Below, in pieces: positions 18,040 to 26,824 of a stretch of DNA of 64,000 nucleotides (its first letter is position 1; each line of letters begins with the position of its first letter). Under the pieces are notes generated by a model, which was not told the origin of the DNA, searched no databases, and saw only the letters and a list, made by a program, of their open reading frames with translations. The stretch comes from VAZQ01 sp035293945 (GTDB taxonomy: Bacteria; Pseudomonadota; Alphaproteobacteria; Rhizobiales; Xanthobacteraceae), in NCBI GenBank assembly GCA_035293945.1, contig DATGLV010000045.1, forward strand, positions 1 through 64,000, in the 5' to 3' direction. Position numbers and translations under genes: made by a program.

Positions 18040-18700
18040 CGAACACGACCTCGGCGATTTCCCACCACGTCGCACAGACGGCCATATCGGGTGCCGCGCC
18101 GCCGGAGCCGAACAGCACGCGGGTGACGCCGGGCGGAAATGCCGGATCGGCCAGCACCTCGGCCAAGTCATCGATGAAGTGCGTGCAGCCAAGCGCGGCG
18201 ATGCGCGCCAGCTTCTCCGCCCGCGTCGCTTCGAAGAACACGTTCTGGCGCGGCACTGCGCAGCCATCGGGGGCAAAGAAGCCACGCGCCTCCATCCAAC
18301 CGAGTGCAGCCTGGCGAAGGTTGACGCGGTCCGGGTCGTGTTGCCCGAGCTCGGTCTTGTGGCTGACGATGAAAACCTCACACTGCGTCTCGCGGCAGCG
18401 GCGCAGGAATGCGCTCACGCCGTCGAACATCACGGCGGCGCCGATTGCCTTTCCGTAGACATGGCCCTGCAGCCGCTGCCAGGCGAGCTCGCCTTCCGGC
18501 AAAAGGCGGATCGCATCGCGCACCGCCTGCTTGGTGCCGATAAAACCGCGGTCCAGCAGCCCGTGCTCCTGCGCGGCGGCGCAAAAGACCTCGTCATAGC
18601 CGATCAGCGTGTTGTCGAAATCGATGCCGATGCGCAGGCTTCGCGCCGGTGAGCGGGCGATCCGGCCGCGGGATTGCAATCGTGCGGGGCTTTCAGACAT
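18032..18700 (-). CDS. HAD-superfamily hydrolase
   Basis: 222 residues from the ATG at 18700. Motif I is GIDFDNTLIGYD (Asp27 nucleophile, Asp29), motif II is VFIVSHKTE and motif IV is FIDDLAEVL. These are the features of a haloacid-dehalogenase phosphatase with a small helical cap. It probably removes a phosphate from a sugar phosphate between the kinase and nucleotidyltransferase steps. It overlaps the upstream 668-residue gene by 8 nt and the kinase gene downstream by 8 nt, so the three are translated together. Confidence 0.8.
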   Translation of the reverse strand: MSESPARLQSRGRIARSPARSLRIGIDFDNTLIGYDEVFCAAAQEHGLLDRGFIGTKQAVRDAIRLLPEGELAWQRLQGHVYGKAIGAAVMFDGVSAFLRRCRETQCEVFIVSHKTELGQHDPDRVNLRQAALGWMEARGFFAPDGCAVPRQNVFFEATRAEKLARIAALGCTHFIDDLAEVLADPAFPPGVTRVLFGSGGAAPDMAVCATWWEIAEVVFDE

Positions 18701-20699
18701 CGCCCGCAAGGGCCGGGCGCTTGACCGGCGCCGGCTCCCCCCACCAGCTCGCCCAATAGGGACGAGGCTCATCCTGATCGAACACCGGCCGGCGCGGCCA
18801 TCTGCGTGCGCCGAACACAATCGAGGCCGACGAAAAGGTTTTGTAGGTTTTGGCCGAATCCGTCCGGCTGCGCGCGGCCGCTTTGTTCGCGAGATAGCTT
18901 GCCAGCGCAAGCAGGGCGGCCGGCACGGCCAGCAAAGGTGCGAAGTAGGGATGCGCGAGCACCACGTTGTTGAGCCAGACCAGATATCCCAGCACCCATG
19001 CCCGCCAGCGAGTGAGGGGCACCAGGCGGGTCCAAACCATGCAATTCTGCACGTCCGCGAATTGGCTGGACCAGCAGGCGAAATCCTTGGCGAATCCTTC
19101 ATCCATGTCATTGGCGCGGCCATTGATGACCGAAAGCAGCAGCAAGCCGTCCTCGGCCAACAGCGGCATGACGCGGTCGACCAGCTTGCCGCACAGCTTG
19201 AGCTCGCCCTCGCTGATGAGCACGATCGCGCTCTGAAATTCCCGTTCCCGCGCCGCATAGCCCGCGCGGTCGAGATCCGTGAGCTCGCGCGTCTGCAGCA
19301 CCTTGGTGTCGGTCGCGATCTGCGACAGCCAGCTGCGCAAGTACACCGTGTTGTTGCCCACGATCAAAAGCGTGCCATGCGTCTTCGCCAGCATGATCTT
19401 CAATTGCTCGCCGAGATCGCGGTAGTCCGGCCAGCGCGGATGCCAGGGGCGTACGAAGGGAGGCCGGCCGAAAAGGACGACGCGCAGCTCCCAGATGGCG
19501 CGCTGCAGGCTCCACGGGGAGGCCACATCCGTTGCGGCAATCGCTGCTCCCGGATTGGGCTGCAATCGCTTGAGTGCCCAGCGATGCGCCGCCATGGCGC
19601 CGACCCAGTAGTGATGCCCGCGATGCGGCTGTGGGGCCGGGCTGAGCCGCGCCGACACCAGCTCCACGAAACGGTCCGCTTCTGCGATCACCTCGGGCAA
19701 AGCGGCCGGAAGGTCCTCGGCATGGAACACCAAGGTCGAATGCGCATTCTGCCGGTGCTGTGCGGTCGTCCATTCGGAAAGTGTAAGCGCCAGGTACGCC
19801 GGCTCGACCGCGCCCATCCGCAACAGTGAGCGCTCGTGGTCGCGCGGCTGCATCTCAACGACCAGATATTCGTCCGAATCGGTCAGCGTATCGACCGCGC
19901 CGGAGGGGCACATTTCCGGGATGAAGGAATAGTCGCAGGAGGACCCGATGACGAAATCCGCGCGCTCGGGCCGGATGCAGATCATGTGCATCAGATAGAA
20001 CCGCCCGATCAGCGTGCTTCGGTCCACCCGCCAGAACAGCCGGTTGCTGTGTGCGGCGTGCGACAGCGGAAAGTCCACCGTGTTGGCGACCGTCATCGGG
20101 TGCAGGTGCTCGAGCGCCCAGCCCATCAGGTCGCGTGATTTGATGGTGAGTGCGCGTCCGGTGCCGGCAAAGCGAAGGTGGAATCCGGGCGCCGCGTCCT
20201 CCTGGACCACCTGGAAATTTCCGGCGAGGACACCGCTTGCGCCGGCAAGCACGCGTGCCACCGCATTGCGCAGCGAGCCGTCGGCCATGAGGTAGTCCGA
20301 GACCAGGAAGATGAAGCAGGTGTCGGTGAGGTCGGCGCCTTCCGCCCGCACCGCGCGCTCGAAGGCGAGCGTGATAGTGGTGGAATAGTTGTCGCCGGTG
20401 ATCAGGTCGTCGATCACCTCGATCTTGGTCGGGCAGGTCGCCGCAAGCGCCTGATAGCCGGGATGCGCCAAGAGGCGGTCGGCATCGTCCGAGCTCGTGA
20501 GCAGCACGAAGCGCGTGGGCAGCATGCCGGCCACTGCCGGCAGGTTGCCGGGCGCCAGCAGGGTCGGCAGCGAGAAATCGAGGAACTGCTTGACGTACCG
20601 ATAGCCCCAGACCGGCAGCAGCACGCGCACACTACGTGCAGGCGTTCGCGGAGCCTCGCCCGCCGCGAATTCGGTATTTGCACCGAAGCCGTCCGTCAC
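18693..20699 (-). CDS. Large orphan protein: GT-like N-domain, Rossmann-like middle, membrane C-region
   Basis: 668 residues, GTG start overlapping the epimerase stop (GTGA). I do not recognise a named family. Residues about 24-300 start VRVLLPVWGYRYVKQFLDFS and hold CFIFLVSDYLMADG and SSCDYSFIPEM, reminiscent of a GT-A sugar transferase but without a clear DxD. Residues about 425-550 resemble a Rossmann or SAM-binding fold (GTLLIVGNN, SAIVLISEGEL, EDGLLLLSVINGRAND). Residues about 560-610 are hydrophobic (LLAVPAALLALASYL) and suggest membrane attachment. Its place inside the coupled operon implies a step in assembling or transferring the unusual sugar. Confidence 0.7.
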   Translation of the reverse strand: MTDGFGANTEFAAGEAPRTPARSVRVLLPVWGYRYVKQFLDFSLPTLLAPGNLPAVAGMLPTRFVLLTSSDDADRLLAHPGYQALAATCPTKIEVIDDLITGDNYSTTITLAFERAVRAEGADLTDTCFIFLVSDYLMADGSLRNAVARVLAGASGVLAGNFQVVQEDAAPGFHLRFAGTGRALTIKSRDLMGWALEHLHPMTVANTVDFPLSHAAHSNRLFWRVDRSTLIGRFYLMHMICIRPERADFVIGSSCDYSFIPEMCPSGAVDTLTDSDEYLVVEMQPRDHERSLLRMGAVEPAYLALTLSEWTTAQHRQNAHSTLVFHAEDLPAALPEVIAEADRFVELVSARLSPAPQPHRGHHYWVGAMAAHRWALKRLQPNPGAAIAATDVASPWSLQRAIWELRVVLFGRPPFVRPWHPRWPDYRDLGEQLKIMLAKTHGTLLIVGNNTVYLRSWLSQIATDTKVLQTRELTDLDRAGYAAREREFQSAIVLISEGELKLCGKLVDRVMPLLAEDGLLLLSVINGRANDMDEGFAKDFACWSSQFADVQNCMVWTRLVPLTRWRAWVLGYLVWLNNVVLAHPYFAPLLAVPAALLALASYLANKAAARSRTDSAKTYKTFSSASIVFGARRWPRRPVFDQDEPRPYWASWWGEPAPVKRPALAGDV

Positions 20700-21703
20700 A
20701 CCAGCCGCCGGTTCTGCATTCGCCTGATATTGTAGTAGCGGTCGTCGCCCATGGGATCCGGCACCTTGCCGGCGCGAAACGCGTCGCGCAGGTCGACGAC
20801 CGCGTCCTCGACGCTGCGCTTGGCGACGAAGCCGAGATCGCGCCGGATCCGTTCCGACGATACATGATATGAGCGATGATCGTCGGTCGGCGTGACCACG
20901 ATCTCGACCTCGGTGCCGATCTTCGCCCGCACCTTCTCGGCGATCTCCATGACCTTGAGATTGTGGTAGCCCGCGTTCCAGATCTTGCCGTCGACTGCGG
21001 CATCAGGCGCTTCGAGCAGCCGCAAATAGAGATCCGTCATGTCCTCGATATGCAGGTTCGGCCGCAGCTGCTCCCCGCCGAACACCGTGATCCTGCCGTT
21101 GTTGATCGCAAGGTTGGTCAGGATGTTGACGGTGAGGTCGAGCCGCAGGCGGGGCGCATAGCCGCAGACCGTGGCGGGCCGCAGGATGACGGTGTTGAAG
21201 CCAGGCTCGCGCTCTTCCAGGAGCACCTCTTCGCACATGGCCTTGAACCGGGAATAGTCGGTAAGCGGCTGCAGGGCCAAGTCCTCGTGCACATCCTGTT
21301 CCTGCTTGATGCCGTAGACCGACGAGGAAGAGGCATAGATGAAGCGGCGCACGCCGGCTTCCTTGCTTGCGCGCACCAGCGGGCGGAAGCAATCGAAGTT
21401 GATGGAGCGGCCGAGCTGCGGATCCAGGTCGAAGGAAGGATCATTGGAAATGCAGGCGAGATGGATGACGGCATCGCAGCCCGCAACCGCACGCGCCACG
21501 TCCTCGGAATTGCGCAGGTCGCCCCTGATCTCCGTGAGCAACGGGTGGCCTCGATAGTCGCCGAGGACATCGCCATAGATGTAGAGATCGAGAACCGTGA
21601 CCGCATAGCCCGCCGCCAGCAGCTTCGGCACCAGGCACGATCCCACATAGCCGGCGCCGCCGGTGACCAGAATGCGATTGAAGCGCTTGTTGGTCTCGCT
21701 CAC
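20696..21703 (-). CDS. NAD-dependent sugar epimerase/dehydratase (extended SDR) (1)
   Basis: 335 residues from the GTG at 21703 (AGAGGG upstream). ILVTGGAGYVGSCLV binds NAD. ASSSSVYG and YSRFKAMCE provide the catalytic Ser and Tyr-x3-Lys. The C-terminus has RPNLHIEDM and the RIRRDLGF motif of the UDP-glucose epimerase-like extended SDRs. Substrate is an NDP-sugar. The 354 nt between it and the upstream kinase fusion gene hold two strong palindromes, so it may also have its own promoter. Confidence 0.88.
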   Translation of the reverse strand: MSETNKRFNRILVTGGAGYVGSCLVPKLLAAGYAVTVLDLYIYGDVLGDYRGHPLLTEIRGDLRNSEDVARAVAGCDAVIHLACISNDPSFDLDPQLGRSINFDCFRPLVRASKEAGVRRFIYASSSSVYGIKQEQDVHEDLALQPLTDYSRFKAMCEEVLLEEREPGFNTVILRPATVCGYAPRLRLDLTVNILTNLAINNGRITVFGGEQLRPNLHIEDMTDLYLRLLEAPDAAVDGKIWNAGYHNLKVMEIAEKVRAKIGTEVEIVVTPTDDHRSYHVSSERIRRDLGFVAKRSVEDAVVDLRDAFRAGKVPDPMGDDRYYNIRRMQNRRLV

Positions 21704-21831
21704 GTCGAGGGCCCTCTTACTCTTCTTGGTTCTTCTTCGCTGCTTTTTGTCTTGTTGTTCTAGTGCGTTCTTCCGCGGATCGCCCCCGCGTGCCGGGTAG
21801 GGGCATCGCATATGGCGTGCGGCATCCTCCA

Positions 21832-21964
21832 CCTCTCCCCGCTCGCGGGGAGAGGTCGGATCGCAAAGCGATCCGGGTGAGGGGGCCTTGCCGCGAATCT
21901 CAGCGTCAACGTGTCGTGGAAAAGCCCCCTCACCCCGACCCTCTCCCCGCAAGCGGGGAGAGGG
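21832..21964. repeat. Pair of dispersed palindromes (family D) inside the operon
   Basis: Two near-perfect palindromes, CCTCTCCCCGCTCGCGGGG at 21832 and CTCTCCCCGCAAGCGGGGAG at 21940, stand in the 354-nt gap 21704-22057. Related copies are at 27535 and 57314. On the transcript they would fold into strong stems between epimerase and kinase genes and could stabilise or attenuate the mRNA. No gene is seen in the gap. Confidence 0.7.
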
Positions 21965-22057
21965 AGAAGAAGCGCCATGCCCTTACAAACGGCCATATGC
22001 GATAGCCCTGGCGTGCGGGGGAGGGTCAACGGTTGGGGCTTGTTCGGTGGCACGTGA

Positions 22058-23638
22058 CTACTTAAGCAGGGCCGTGATGCCCTTGATCACCGCGGATTTC
22101 TCCACAGATTGCCGGTGACCGATGATCTCAACCTTGAGCGCGCCCACAACGTTGCCGATGAAGCCGACGCGGTCCATCGCTCCGCCGGCCGCAACCAGGG
22201 GCGCGGTCACGGCCAGGAAAGCATCTCCCGCCCCTACGGTGTCAACCACCTTGCGGGCGACCGCCGGGATCGTATGCACGAGGCCGTCGCGCTCGAGCGT
22301 GACGCAGCCGTGCTTGCCGTGCGTTATGATGATCTTCCCGCATTCGATGTGCTCACCGTCGAGCAGACGATGCGCGACGGCGCCGATCTCCGATACCCGG
22401 TCGCTCAGCGCCAGGCGGGCCTCCGGTGCGTCGATGCACACATAGTCGGCGCGCGGATACTTGGTGATGAGATTGTACCCCATATTGGCGCTGTTGCTTT
22501 GCGTATTGACCGCGAGGAAGGGGGCGCGCGCGACCAGGTCGCGGATCGCATTGGGCCCGAGCAGGCCGTGGCCGAAATCGGTCGCGATCACCACGTCGGC
22601 GGCCGGCGCCAGCTCGGCGATGTGACGCCCGAGCTCCTGCTCGAGGTCGTGCGTCAGCGGCTCGTCGTTCATCTCGTAGACTTCAAACAGCTTGCGCATC
22701 TGCGAGGGATCGACAAAACGCCGCTTCAACGTGGTGGGGGCGCCCGGCCGGACGATCGCATGCAGCCGCACGTTCGGCCGCAAGCTGCGGCGTATCAAGT
22801 CCTCATGCTCGTTGAGCGAGCCCAGCGCCGTGATGACATCGACCTGGCGGCAGAACGAGGCCACGTGATTGGCCGCCGCAAATACGCCGCCGGCAAACAG
22901 CTCGTGGTCCTGGTAGCGCGCCGCGATCACGCTTTCCTTGGGTGGCTTTCCCATCGGCAGCACGTACCGGTATTCGTCCATGATGGCGTCGCCGACCAGC
23001 ACGACCCGATAGTCGCGCACGCGCTCGATCAGATCGATCATCTGGGCGAGCCCGCCATCGTCGCGCAGCGTGTTGAGGTGCTGCCGGATCAGCGGCTCGA
23101 ATACGTTGAAGTGGCGATTGATCAGCTCGGTCGAGCTGAACACGACCTCATCCGTGAAGTGGATGCGGCCGCCGTGCCGCTCGACCGCCTCCCGCTCCGC
23201 CACGATCTTGCCGGTCACGTCGCCTTCTGGGTTCTGATAGTCCTTGCCCTTGACGTAGACGTCCGGCCGCAGCGCGGTGATGGCGCCGACCGCGTCCGGC
23301 TCCGGATTGATCGCCACCCAGTCGATATACTGCAGGTTCGCGAGCATTTCGGCCCGCAGCGCCTCGCCAAACACCGGCCGCCCCGGCCCCTTGTTGACGA
23401 ACCGGTCGGCGGTCAGCGTCACGACCAGGACATCGCCCTGTGCGCGGGCCGCCTCGAGGTGGCGGACGTGGCCGACGTGGAGCAGGTCGAAGGCGCCGTG
23501 CGCCTGCACGATGCGCTTGCCCGAGCGGCGCACCCATTCCAGGATCGTGGCCAGCTCGGCGACCGTGCGGACCTTGTCGCGCGGCGTCGCATTTGTTGCC
23601 CAATTCGCCCGCGTAAGCGGAACTACGTTTGCGTCCAT
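22058..23638 (-). CDS. Fusion of HldE-like nucleotidyltransferase (N) and PfkB sugar kinase (C)
   Basis: 526 residues. The cytidylyltransferase-like domain is at about 24-175, with QAHGAFDLLHVGHVRHL (HVGH 54-57) and VYVKGKDYQNPE. A PfkB/ribokinase domain runs from about 205 to the end, with FAGGVFAAANH and the late motif DTVGAGDAF near residue 480 (catalytic Asp). The bifunctional heptose enzyme HldE has the same activities in the opposite order (kinase first). The protein probably phosphorylates a sugar and couples it to a nucleotide. It overlaps the upstream epimerase gene by 16 nt. Confidence 0.85.
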   Translation of the reverse strand: MDANVVPLTRANWATNATPRDKVRTVAELATILEWVRRSGKRIVQAHGAFDLLHVGHVRHLEAARAQGDVLVVTLTADRFVNKGPGRPVFGEALRAEMLANLQYIDWVAINPEPDAVGAITALRPDVYVKGKDYQNPEGDVTGKIVAEREAVERHGGRIHFTDEVVFSSTELINRHFNVFEPLIRQHLNTLRDDGGLAQMIDLIERVRDYRVVLVGDAIMDEYRYVLPMGKPPKESVIAARYQDHELFAGGVFAAANHVASFCRQVDVITALGSLNEHEDLIRRSLRPNVRLHAIVRPGAPTTLKRRFVDPSQMRKLFEVYEMNDEPLTHDLEQELGRHIAELAPAADVVIATDFGHGLLGPNAIRDLVARAPFLAVNTQSNSANMGYNLITKYPRADYVCIDAPEARLALSDRVSEIGAVAHRLLDGEHIECGKIIITHGKHGCVTLERDGLVHTIPAVARKVVDTVGAGDAFLAVTAPLVAAGGAMDRVGFIGNVVGALKVEIIGHRQSVEKSAVIKGITALLK

Positions 23639-24672
23639 GATGCCGCGCCCCCGATTTTTGCCTTTGCACCATCCCCAAGTGCGCCATCCCCAAGAAAGCG
23701 GAACCAGTCGGCGGTCGCATCCGCGATCCGCGCCTCGGTCCAGACCGGCGCATCGCGCCAGTGCTCGATGTTCTCGCGCATGATGCGGACGCCGTCCGCG
23801 AACCCCACCTTCGGTCCCCAGCCCAGCTCGTTACGAATCTTGCCGATGTCCGCCCAGGTGCAGTCGGGCTCGCCCGGCCGCTTGGGGATCATGACGGTCG
23901 CCGGCGAGCCGAGCTCGCGGACGAGCGCGTTCACGCTCACCGGGGCGCCGCTGCCAACGTTGTAGATCTCGCCGGACTTGCCGCTTGCGGCCGCAGTCAG
24001 CATGGCGTCGACCACGTCGCTGACGAAGGTGAAGTCGCGTGTCTGCTCGCCGTCACCCACCACGGTCAGCGGCGCGCCGGCCATCATCTGCGCCAGGAAG
24101 ACCCCGAACACGGCCCCGTAGGTGCCGCTGGTGCGGGCGCGCGGGCCGTAGACGTTGAAGAAGCGCAGGGAAACGGCGGGCAGGCGATAGACCCTCGCCC
24201 AATGCATGACCATGCATTCGCCCAGATACTTGGTGAGCGCATACGGGTAGCGTGGATCGATCGGTGCCGTTTCGGCGGTCGGATAGCTCTCCGGAATGCC
24301 GTAGCACGAGGAGGAGGCTGCGTAGACGAAACGCTTCACCGCCTGCGCGCGCGCCGCCTCCAGCACCGCAAAGGTGCCGTCCACATTGGCGCGGAAGTAA
24401 GCGGCAGGCTCCTGGATCGACGGCACGATATCGGCGCGCGCTGCCAAGTGGAACACGCGCTCGACGCCTGCACATGCCGCGGTCACGGCCGCCTGATCCG
24501 CCACATCCCCCTCGATGATCTCGAGGCGAGGATTGCCCTCGTGTTGGCGCAGGTTGGCGCGCCGCCCGATCGCAAAATTATCGAAGACGCGGACAGATCG
24601 GCCCTCGGCAAGCAGCCGATCTGCCAAGTGGCTTCCGATGAACCCCGCCCCTCCGGTGATCAGGTCCCTCAC
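23623..24672 (-). CDS. NAD-dependent NDP-sugar epimerase (extended SDR) (2)
   Basis: 349 residues from the GTG at 24672. The frame is open further upstream but that part lacks family sequence. LITGGAGFIGSHLAD binds NAD. AASSSCYGIPES and YALTKYLGE give the catalytic residues, and RFFNVYGPRAR is typical of UDP-glucose/GlcNAc 4-epimerases and GDP-mannose dehydratase relatives. It is the first gene of the minus-strand sugar operon. A half copy of the CGRTACTGTGG motif lies at 24745-24755, about 75 nt before the start. Confidence 0.88.
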   Translation of the reverse strand: MRDLITGGAGFIGSHLADRLLAEGRSVRVFDNFAIGRRANLRQHEGNPRLEIIEGDVADQAAVTAACAGVERVFHLAARADIVPSIQEPAAYFRANVDGTFAVLEAARAQAVKRFVYAASSSCYGIPESYPTAETAPIDPRYPYALTKYLGECMVMHWARVYRLPAVSLRFFNVYGPRARTSGTYGAVFGVFLAQMMAGAPLTVVGDGEQTRDFTFVSDVVDAMLTAAASGKSGEIYNVGSGAPVSVNALVRELGSPATVMIPKRPGEPDCTWADIGKIRNELGWGPKVGFADGVRIMRENIEHWRDAPVWTEARIADATADWFRFLGDGALGDGAKAKIGGAASWTQT

Positions 24673-24744
24673 TACACCCCGCACCCCGAGTTGTGACTTT
24701 TTTTGCACATTATCGGAGTGGTGGCCGCGACGCAAACGAGTTTC

Positions 24745-24755
24745 CCACAGTATCG
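24745..24755 (-). promoter_or_regulatory. Possible shared regulatory motif before the sugar operon
   Basis: CGATACTGTGG on the minus strand differs by one base from the CGGTACTGTGG before the glycosyltransferase and RmlD-like genes. The TTGACA that follows it elsewhere is missing here, so this is weak. Confidence 0.3.
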
Positions 24756-25580
24756 AGGCCCAATTATTGTGCATACAATCCCCAAGCTTCTGATCGGACA
24801 GGGACTTATTCCGCGGCGCCCGGATATAAGGGCGAATGATACCCGGGCGAGGCTGATGAAACTGATTGAGTGTGCCTCCGCGGTCACACATCTCCGATCG
24901 AAAAAGATCGCTCTCTTATTGGCCAAAAGAGATCCTTATCACAAGATATCCGGTCGATACCCCTCAGTCTTCGAATCACAGAGTCGATTCTATTCAGCCG
25001 TGACGGCGATCTTTGCATCTCGTGTCGGTGGTAGGCGAACACCAAGTGGCGGGCCGTCTGCCCCGCTGATGACTACCGATGCGGAGCGTGTCCTGCGCAA
25101 GCTGGTGCTCCGATCCATTCCGCGCGAAGGGTATCGTGAGCGCCATTCATCATCGCACAGACTTGTCCGCCGCAAACCTCATTCCGGACATACTTATCTC
25201 GGCGGATATCGTGCAGACGACGATTGGGATTATGCGCAAGGAGGCGCCGGAGCAGTCCCTGGTTTCAGTCACCTCGATGGCACGGGAACATGAAACCGGA
25301 TCGCCTGTGGGAGATCGGGGAAAGCAACGAGGCGAGGGTGTCGTGTCCAGATAACAGAGTACTTTCGTTGTGATGACGGTGCTGTTCCTTTTCCGGCCGA
25401 ATGCCTTCGCGATGAAATCGATATGCGCTCCTGCGATTCTTGCGCCGCTGGATCGAGTGGAGGCCGGCAGCCAATACGCAAGCTGCGCGCAACCCGGCGG
25501 TACGCTCGCGCGTTACTTTGCTATCCGATTATCTGATCGGCGCCAAATGGCGGGTGAAGCAACCACCCGAGGAGGAGGCA
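24756..25580. other. Gene-poor stretch between sugar operon and LTxxQ gene
   Basis: No open frame here shows family-like sequence. The longest plus-strand frames (24703-25293 and 25079-25354) have no recognisable motif and no good ribosome site. The 24890-25010 part is noticeably A+T-rich. I see no RNA gene or clear repeat. Confidence 0.5.
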
Positions 25581-26447
25581 ATGAGCAACCTCATCCGCGT
25601 CGTACCGCTCGTGACCGTACTGCTGCTACCGGCCGCCGGCTCTGCAGCACCTCACGCAAGTCACGCCAGCTCCTCGCGCATCGCACAGATGTGCAGCGAG
25701 GGGACGCGCGATGTCACCTCGCTGCCGGTCGATCAATATCGACGCGTGGACAAGCTCAGCGACGAACAGCGTGCCGCGCTGGACGAGCTCGCCGCCGCCA
25801 CCATCAAGGCCGCGCAGGACATCAAGGCCGCGTGCCCGACCGAGGCCCCGCCCTCCGCGCCCGCTCGGCTCGCCGCCATGCAAAAGCGTGTCGAGGCGAT
25901 GATCGCTGCGGTAGCCGCCATCCGTCCGCCGATGGAAAAATTCTATGGGCTCCTCGACGACGAACAGAAGGAAGAGGTGATCGCCATCGGGCAGCATCAG
26001 GGGCCGCGCGGCAACCTGCTCGACCAGGACTGCGGGCTTGCCCAGGCAGGAGTTGCCGGATGGCCGGCCGCCGAGGTGGAGCGGGCTGTTCATCCCAACG
26101 ATGCGCAACGCGCGAGCCTTGAGGTTCTCGAGGCCGCGGTGGCCAAGGCGGCAGATGCCGCCAAGGACTCGTGTCCGAGCGACAACTTGCTGACACCGAC
26201 GGCGCGGCTTGCCGCGGTCAGCCAGCGGCTCGATGCGCTGTTGGGGTCGGTCAAGGCCGTGAGCGGGCCGCTCGGCGACTTCTACGCTTCGCTGGACGAT
26301 GATCAGAAAGCGCGGTTCGACGCGATCTCGCTCTCGCATTCAACCCAGCCCGATCAACCCGCAAAGGCCAGATCGGCCACGACCGCTCGCCGCCACCATT
26401 TTGTCAGCATCGGCTCTTTGATCCGCCGGTTCCTGCATGCATTCTAG
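25581..26447 (+). CDS. Periplasmic LTxxQ/Spy-like protein with two tandem domains
   Basis: 288 residues from the ATG at 25581 with GAGGAGG just before it. A signal peptide ends near residue 22 (LLPAAGSAA). The mature part holds two similar helical units of about 95 residues: LSDEQRAALDEL, ACP, ARLAAMQKRV, FYGLLDDEQK, and then NDAQRASLEVLEAA, SCP, ARLAAVSQRL, FYASLDDDQK. Each unit has the LTxxQ-like start and a conserved Cys. Spy/CpxP proteins of this fold protect envelope proteins or sense stress. The function here is inferred from fold only. Confidence 0.75.
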   Translation: MSNLIRVVPLVTVLLLPAAGSAAPHASHASSSRIAQMCSEGTRDVTSLPVDQYRRVDKLSDEQRAALDELAAATIKAAQDIKAACPTEAPPSAPARLAAMQKRVEAMIAAVAAIRPPMEKFYGLLDDEQKEEVIAIGQHQGPRGNLLDQDCGLAQAGVAGWPAAEVERAVHPNDAQRASLEVLEAAVAKAADAAKDSCPSDNLLTPTARLAAVSQRLDALLGSVKAVSGPLGDFYASLDDDQKARFDAISLSHSTQPDQPAKARSATTARRHHFVSIGSLIRRFLHAF

Positions 26448-26624
26448 TGCATGTTCCCGGTCGAATTGATCCACTTCAGCGTCATTGCCGGGCTTGACCC
26501 GGCAATCCATCTTCTTGCGAAAAAGATGGACCCGCGGGTCATAAGGGCGTTTACGCCCGTCTTCGACGGGCTATGCCCGCGGGTGACGACTGGAGTGAGT
26601 CTTTTCAATCGGAACATGCTCTAG
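26448..26624. repeat. Dispersed palindromic repeat family A, copy 1
   Basis: About 175 bp bounded by inverted ends CTAGTGCATGTTCC and GGAACATGCTCTAG. Inside, CCGGGCTTGACCCGG and GGGCGTTTACGCCC are nested hairpins. It fills most of the gap 26448-26824. The family is repeated at 28496, 29878, 32198, 33092 and 35072. Confidence 0.8.
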
Positions 26625-26824
26625 TTTGCATACATTCTGATGCATTCTGGTTTGCATGCGTGTTGCATCGCCGCGCTTTGAACCTGTTGGTAGCAGGCAT
26701 CGCGCAAATCAACTAAGCGATTGCGTTTGCGGAATTTTGTGAAGGATGCGTAGTTAATTGCAGATGCGCGCGCCTCATGCCACTGATACTGAGGGGCTTG
26801 AGGTGGAACGGGGCAGACGCGATC

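Noticed and set aside
22109..23965. Plus-strand frame of 618 codons opposite the nucleotidyltransferase-kinase gene
   Set aside because: Shadow frame with His/Arg/Asp bias and no motif.
24703..25293. Possible gene in the stretch before the LTxxQ gene
   Set aside because: Open for 196 codons but no ribosome site, motif or consistent codon style; left as gene-poor sequence.
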